Source of the DNA: an uncultured Chloroflexaceae bacterium
Lineage (GTDB): Bacteria; Chloroflexota; Chloroflexia; Chloroflexales; Chloroflexaceae
NCBI GenBank assembly: GCA_937141995.1
Contig: CAKZQX010000146.1
Span: 1-6,294 of the forward strand
Reading direction: 5' to 3'
Length of the DNA: 6,294 bases
In this document: piece by piece, positions 3,522 to 6,294 of the stretch
Position numbering within the stretch: the first letter of the stretch is position 1
Layout of the letters: each line of letters opens with the position of its first letter
The notes under the pieces: model-generated
Seen by the model: only the letters and a program-made list of their open reading frames with translations
The model's database searches: none
Told to the model about the DNA's origin: nothing
Translations under genes and position numbers: made by a program

Positions 3522-6294
3522 ATGAATGATATTCTGCATGGCACCTGGGTACCGGCAAAGCAGTTCTTTTTTCTCTGGGGCGAAGCCACGGAACGTAATC
3601 CTGCCCGCGGGCGGCGCAAGCTCAAGCCGCATCCGTTTCAACTGCCGCTGGATACGCTCTACGGCCTGTTGGAGCGACTGCTGCCCGCCGATCTGGTTGC
3701 CGCCATTGACACCGGCAGCTATGAGTATCCGCAGACCTTCTGGCTGCCCGCCACAGCGAAGATGCCCATTCCCTCGCCGGAACTGCTGGCAACCGGCACC
3801 GTGACCGCGCCCACCGAACCACCCGAACTGCTGCCCTGGCAGGTGGTCGGACTGGCGTTGCCGATCACCATTGCCGTCGATCTGCTGCCGGCATTGACCG
3901 AGCCCCGGCACCTGGGGGCCGACCTGCGTGCCTGGCGCACGGCAACGCTGCTGGCGCTGGAGGTGCTGGCGGGGCAGCAGGTACTGCCCACGCTGGTGCG
4001 CGATGGCTTCCAGTTGCGCGCGGTGTGGCGGCCACAGCCCACGGCGGATACTGCGCAAAAAATAGGCACCCTGGCCCGCAGCATGCCGCCACTCTGCCGT
4101 GCCGCCGTGGATGAACCCGCCGCCGCGCCGTCTGCCCGCGCGCTGCTGGGAGATTTCCTGACGGCGGTCGTCGATAGCACGGTGCGCGCACTGGCACTCC
4201 CCGCCACGCTCCCCGCGACCACGCCGGGCGGCAAGTGGCTCCAGGCATTACTGGGCAAGGATTCGCTGGTGCCGCTCAAGGGACCGGCGGCCGATGCGCT
4301 CTACAAGAGCTGGCAGGACTGGTCCGGGCAGGGTCAGGTTGCCGGGGATGATGTTTTCCGCATCACCTTCCGGTTGGAACCCCCGGCAGAGGCCGAGCAA
4401 CCCTGGGAGCTGAGCTACCTGCTCCAGGCCACCGATGAGCCCAGCCTGCTGGTGCCGGTCAAAGATATCTGGCGCGAGCGGGGAGCGGCGTTTACCTACC
4501 TGGACCGTCGTTTTGAGCATCCGCAGGAGCGCCTGCTGACCGGCCTGGGCTTTGCGGCGCGGCTCTTTCCGCCGCTGCAAAACAGCCTGCGGCAGGCCGC
4601 CCCCGACCGCGCCACACTCGACACACCCGAGGCCTTTCCCTTCCTGAAAGAGGCCACCCCCCTGCTGGAGCAGAGCGGCTTTGGCGTGCTGGTACCCGCC
4701 TGGTTGCAGGGCAAGGGCACGCGGCTCCAGGCGAAGGCGCAGGTCAAAACGCCGCCAAATGAAAAGGGCGTGCTCTCCTTTGAGAAGATGATCAGCTTCT
4801 CCTGGGAGCTGGCGCTGGGCGATCAACCGCTGGATCTGGCCGAGTTTGAGCGGCTGGTTGCGCTCAAAATGCCGCTGGTGCAGGTGCGCGGGCAGTGGGT
4901 GGTGCTCGACCCGGAGCATATGCAGCAGGCGTTGCGTTTCTTCAAGCAGCGCGCCGGCAGTATGTCCCTGATCGAGGCGCTGCGGCTGGGACTGGGCGAC
5001 GATGGGCAGGCGCTGCCGCCCGGCGTTGAGGTTGCCGGGGTTGAGGCCGAAGGCTGGCTGGGTGAGGCGTTGCGCGGCCTGAGTAACCCGCAACAACTGG
5101 ATCTGCTGCCGCCCCCGGATGGATTGCAGGCGACATTGCGGCCCTATCAGGTGCGCGGCTATTCCTGGCTGGCGTTTTTGCAGCGCTTCGGGTTGGGCGC
5201 ATGTCTGGCGGACGATATGGGCTTGGGGAAATGCATTTTGGGCGACACCTTGATCGAGGTGAATGGCGTGTTGCGGACAGCGGAAGAACTCTGGCAGGCC
5301 CACGCGCATCAGCCCTACCCGGACAATGAAGGTGGCACATGGGCCGAGCCGCTGGAAACCCTCCAGGTCAATGCCATCGACAACCAGACCGGCGCAATGG
5401 TATTGGCACCGATCCGCCGCCTCTATCGCCAGTATGTGTGCGAACCGCTCCGCAAGATCACCCTGGTGGATGGCAGCAGCATTACCATCACCCGTCGCCA
5501 TCAACTATTGACCGAGCGGGGCTGGACGCGCGAACTACAGGTTGGCGATGTTGTTTGTGTTCCGGCGCATACCTGCTGGGAGGGTACACCGGAAGACCCG
5601 GACCTGTTGCAGTTCCTGGCCTGGCAGATCGCCGAAGGGTACGAACTGACGGAGCGAGCAACGCTCTCCATTTCGCAGAAAGATACCGAACGGCTGGAGC
5701 AACTCCGCCAGACACTGGAGCGGATCGGACGGAAGTACGATCTGAAGGTAAATACCCCGGCGATTCGGGCCGATCAGCGCGGGATCGCTGCGCTGATCAT
5801 CAACAGCCGGTCGTACCAGCGTTTCCTGGAGGCGCGCGGCTATACCTGGGGGCAGCGCTCCCGCGACAAAACCATTCCCGATTGGGTCATGCAGGGCGAC
5901 CGGGAGAGCGTTCGCATCTTTTTGCGCAACTACTTCGCGGCTGAGGCGGCGGTTGTCTCCTCAATGCGCAGTATTGAGATCAGCACCGCCTCGGCCACCC
6001 TGATCCAGCAACTGGCGGCCCTGCTGCGGCGCTTCGGGATCTGGCTGCGGATCGCGGCAAAGCAGAAACATGCAACCAATGGCACTGGTATCTTCCGCAC
6101 CTACTACATCGGGACACTGGGAGGTAATGCGGCGCGTCGGTTTTTGCATACAATTGGCCTGGAAGATAGCCGGAAGTCGCATAAGCTTACAGAAATATGC
6201 GCACGGGCAAGCAACACCAATGTCGAAGGTATTCCCGCGTCCGCGCAGGTCGGGCGTATGGTAGCGGCGACCGGACTGCCCGTGCGCCACTTCG
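3522..6294 (+). CDS. SNF2-family DNA helicase/ATPase, 5' part, interrupted by an intein
   Basis: This is an SNF2-type ATPase, a double-stranded DNA translocase expected in the cytoplasm; its cellular role is not known. The frame stays open for 924 codons and leaves the window. An in-frame stop at 3507-3509 limits the start to ATG 3516 or ATG 3522. I chose 3522 because GGGAA (3511-3515) is six bases upstream of it and directly abuts the other. The N-terminus ILHGTWVPAKQFFFLWGE resembles bacterial SNF2 proteins of this subfamily. Residues 377-510 (from SGFGVLVPAW through KMPLVQVRGQWVVLDPEH) resemble the SNF2-associated DUF3670 domain. The ATPase core begins at LRPYQVRGYSWL (539-550), the Q-motif region, and reaches ACLADDMGLGK (560-570), the Walker A motif. 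The threonine expected after Lys570 is replaced by the first cysteine of an intein. Motifs Ia-VI must lie after the intein, outside the window. The gene is not obviously linked to its neighbours. Confidence 0.92.
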   Translation, partial: MNDILHGTWVPAKQFFFLWGEATERNPARGRRKLKPHPFQLPLDTLYGLLERLLPADLVAAIDTGSYEYPQTFWLPATAKMPIPSPELLATGTVTAPTEPPELLPWQVVGLALPITIAVDLLPALTEPRHLGADLRAWRTATLLALEVLAGQQVLPTLVRDGFQLRAVWRPQPTADTAQKIGTLARSMPPLCRAAVDEPAAAPSARALLGDFLTAVVDSTVRALALPATLPATTPGGKWLQALLGKDSLVPLKGPAADALYKSWQDWSGQGQVAGDDVFRITFRLEPPAEAEQPWELSYLLQATDEPSLLVPVKDIWRERGAAFTYLDRRFEHPQERLLTGLGFAARLFPPLQNSLRQAAPDRATLDTPEAFPFLKEATPLLEQSGFGVLVPAWLQGKGTRLQAKAQVKTPPNEKGVLSFEKMISFSWELALGDQPLDLAEFERLVALKMPLVQVRGQWVVLDPEHMQQALRFFKQRAGSMSLIEALRLGLGDDGQALPPGVEVAGVEAEGWLGEALRGLSNPQQLDLLPPPDGLQATLRPYQVRGYSWLAFLQRFGLGACLADDMGLGKCILGDTLIEVNGVLRTAEELWQAHAHQPYPDNEGGTWAEPLETLQVNAIDNQTGAMVLAPIRRLYRQYVCEPLRKITLVDGSSITITRRHQLLTERGWTRELQVGDVVCVPAHTCWEGTPEDPDLLQFLAWQIAEGYELTERATLSISQKDTERLEQLRQTLERIGRKYDLKVNTPAIRADQRGIAALIINSRSYQRFLEARGYTWGQRSRDKTIPDWVMQGDRESVRIFLRNYFAAEAAVVSSMRSIEISTASATLIQQLAALLRRFGIWLRIAAKQKHATNGTGIFRTYYIGTLGGNAARRFLHTIGLEDSRKSHKLTEICARASNTNVEGIPASAQVGRMVAATGLPVRHF
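5232..6294 (+). mobile_element. Intein with LAGLIDADG (DOD) homing endonuclease, in Walker A; 3' end outside window
   Basis: This is a protein splicing element inserted in frame between the Walker A lysine and the expected threonine. Block A is CILGDTLIEV (571-580) with the nucleophile Cys571. Block B is around ITITRRHQLLT, with Thr657 and His660 of the TxxH motif, followed by LQVGDVVCVP. The endonuclease has a first DOD motif, FLAWQIAEGYEL (698-709), with Glu705 at the usual catalytic acid position. A block D-like KTIP lies at 783-786. The second motif is FLRNYFAAEAAVV (800-812), where Glu808 is kept but the usual D and G around it are alanines. A further STASATLIQQLAALLRRFG segment is typical of DOD inteins. 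At least 354 residues are present. Blocks F and G, with the terminal Asn and the +1 Thr/Ser/Cys, are not visible, so splicing ability cannot be judged from this window. Confidence 0.93.

Noticed and set aside
4248..5504. Long open frame of 418 codons on the minus strand
   Set aside because: It is antisense to the SNF2 gene, is rich in Gln, Arg, His and Pro as expected for the complement of GC-rich coding DNA, and shows no protein motif. The plus frame has clear SNF2 and intein motifs throughout.
5961..6290. Minus-strand frame at the end of the window
   Set aside because: It is antisense to the intein endonuclease, whose plus frame shows the family-typical STASATLIQQL and NTNVEGIPA segments.

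Overview
The window is high-GC bacterial DNA holding the end of a respiratory complex I operon, a repeat-rich intergenic region with one small lipoprotein gene, and the first part of a large SNF2-family helicase gene interrupted by an intein. The combination of gene types and repeats suggests a Chloroflexota bacterium (Roseiflexus/Chloroflexus relatives). This is a judgement from general resemblance, not a database match.

Layout. Positions 1-2215 carry the 3' part of nuoM and a complete nuoN, both on +, two bases apart. They encode proton-pumping membrane subunits of NADH:quinone oxidoreductase. NuoN looks intact, but the TM5 glutamate is a glutamine and the TM7 lysine is a glutamate, while the TM8 and TM12 lysines are kept. 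Positions 2221-2432 hold an AAGAACT heptamer array and a shorter opposing GTTCTCA array. Together they form a long inverted repeat between nuoN and a convergent lipoprotein gene (2424-2786, -). That gene ends inside the repeat arm, and a good ribosome binding site supports a GTG start.

Positions 2861-3233 are a non-coding 218-bp tandem repeat (1.7 copies, no mismatch seen). It has an internal 109-bp sub-period and REP-like palindromes. Positions 3234-3521 form the leader of the next gene, with a candidate promoter (TTGCTG-17-TATGAT) and a long hairpin just upstream of the ribosome binding site.

Positions 3522-6294 are one open frame on + that runs off the window. It encodes an SNF2-family ATPase with an N-terminal region of about 370 residues, an SNF2-associated (DUF3670-like) domain and the start of the ATPase core. 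The Walker A motif is split after its lysine by an intein that begins with Cys571. The intein has recognisable splicing blocks A and B and a LAGLIDADG/DOD homing endonuclease whose second motif is degenerate. The C-terminal splicing domain and the rest of the helicase lie beyond the window. The most notable points are the Walker A intein, the altered charged residues of NuoN and the two layered repeat systems. None of them is shown here to be a wholly new system.
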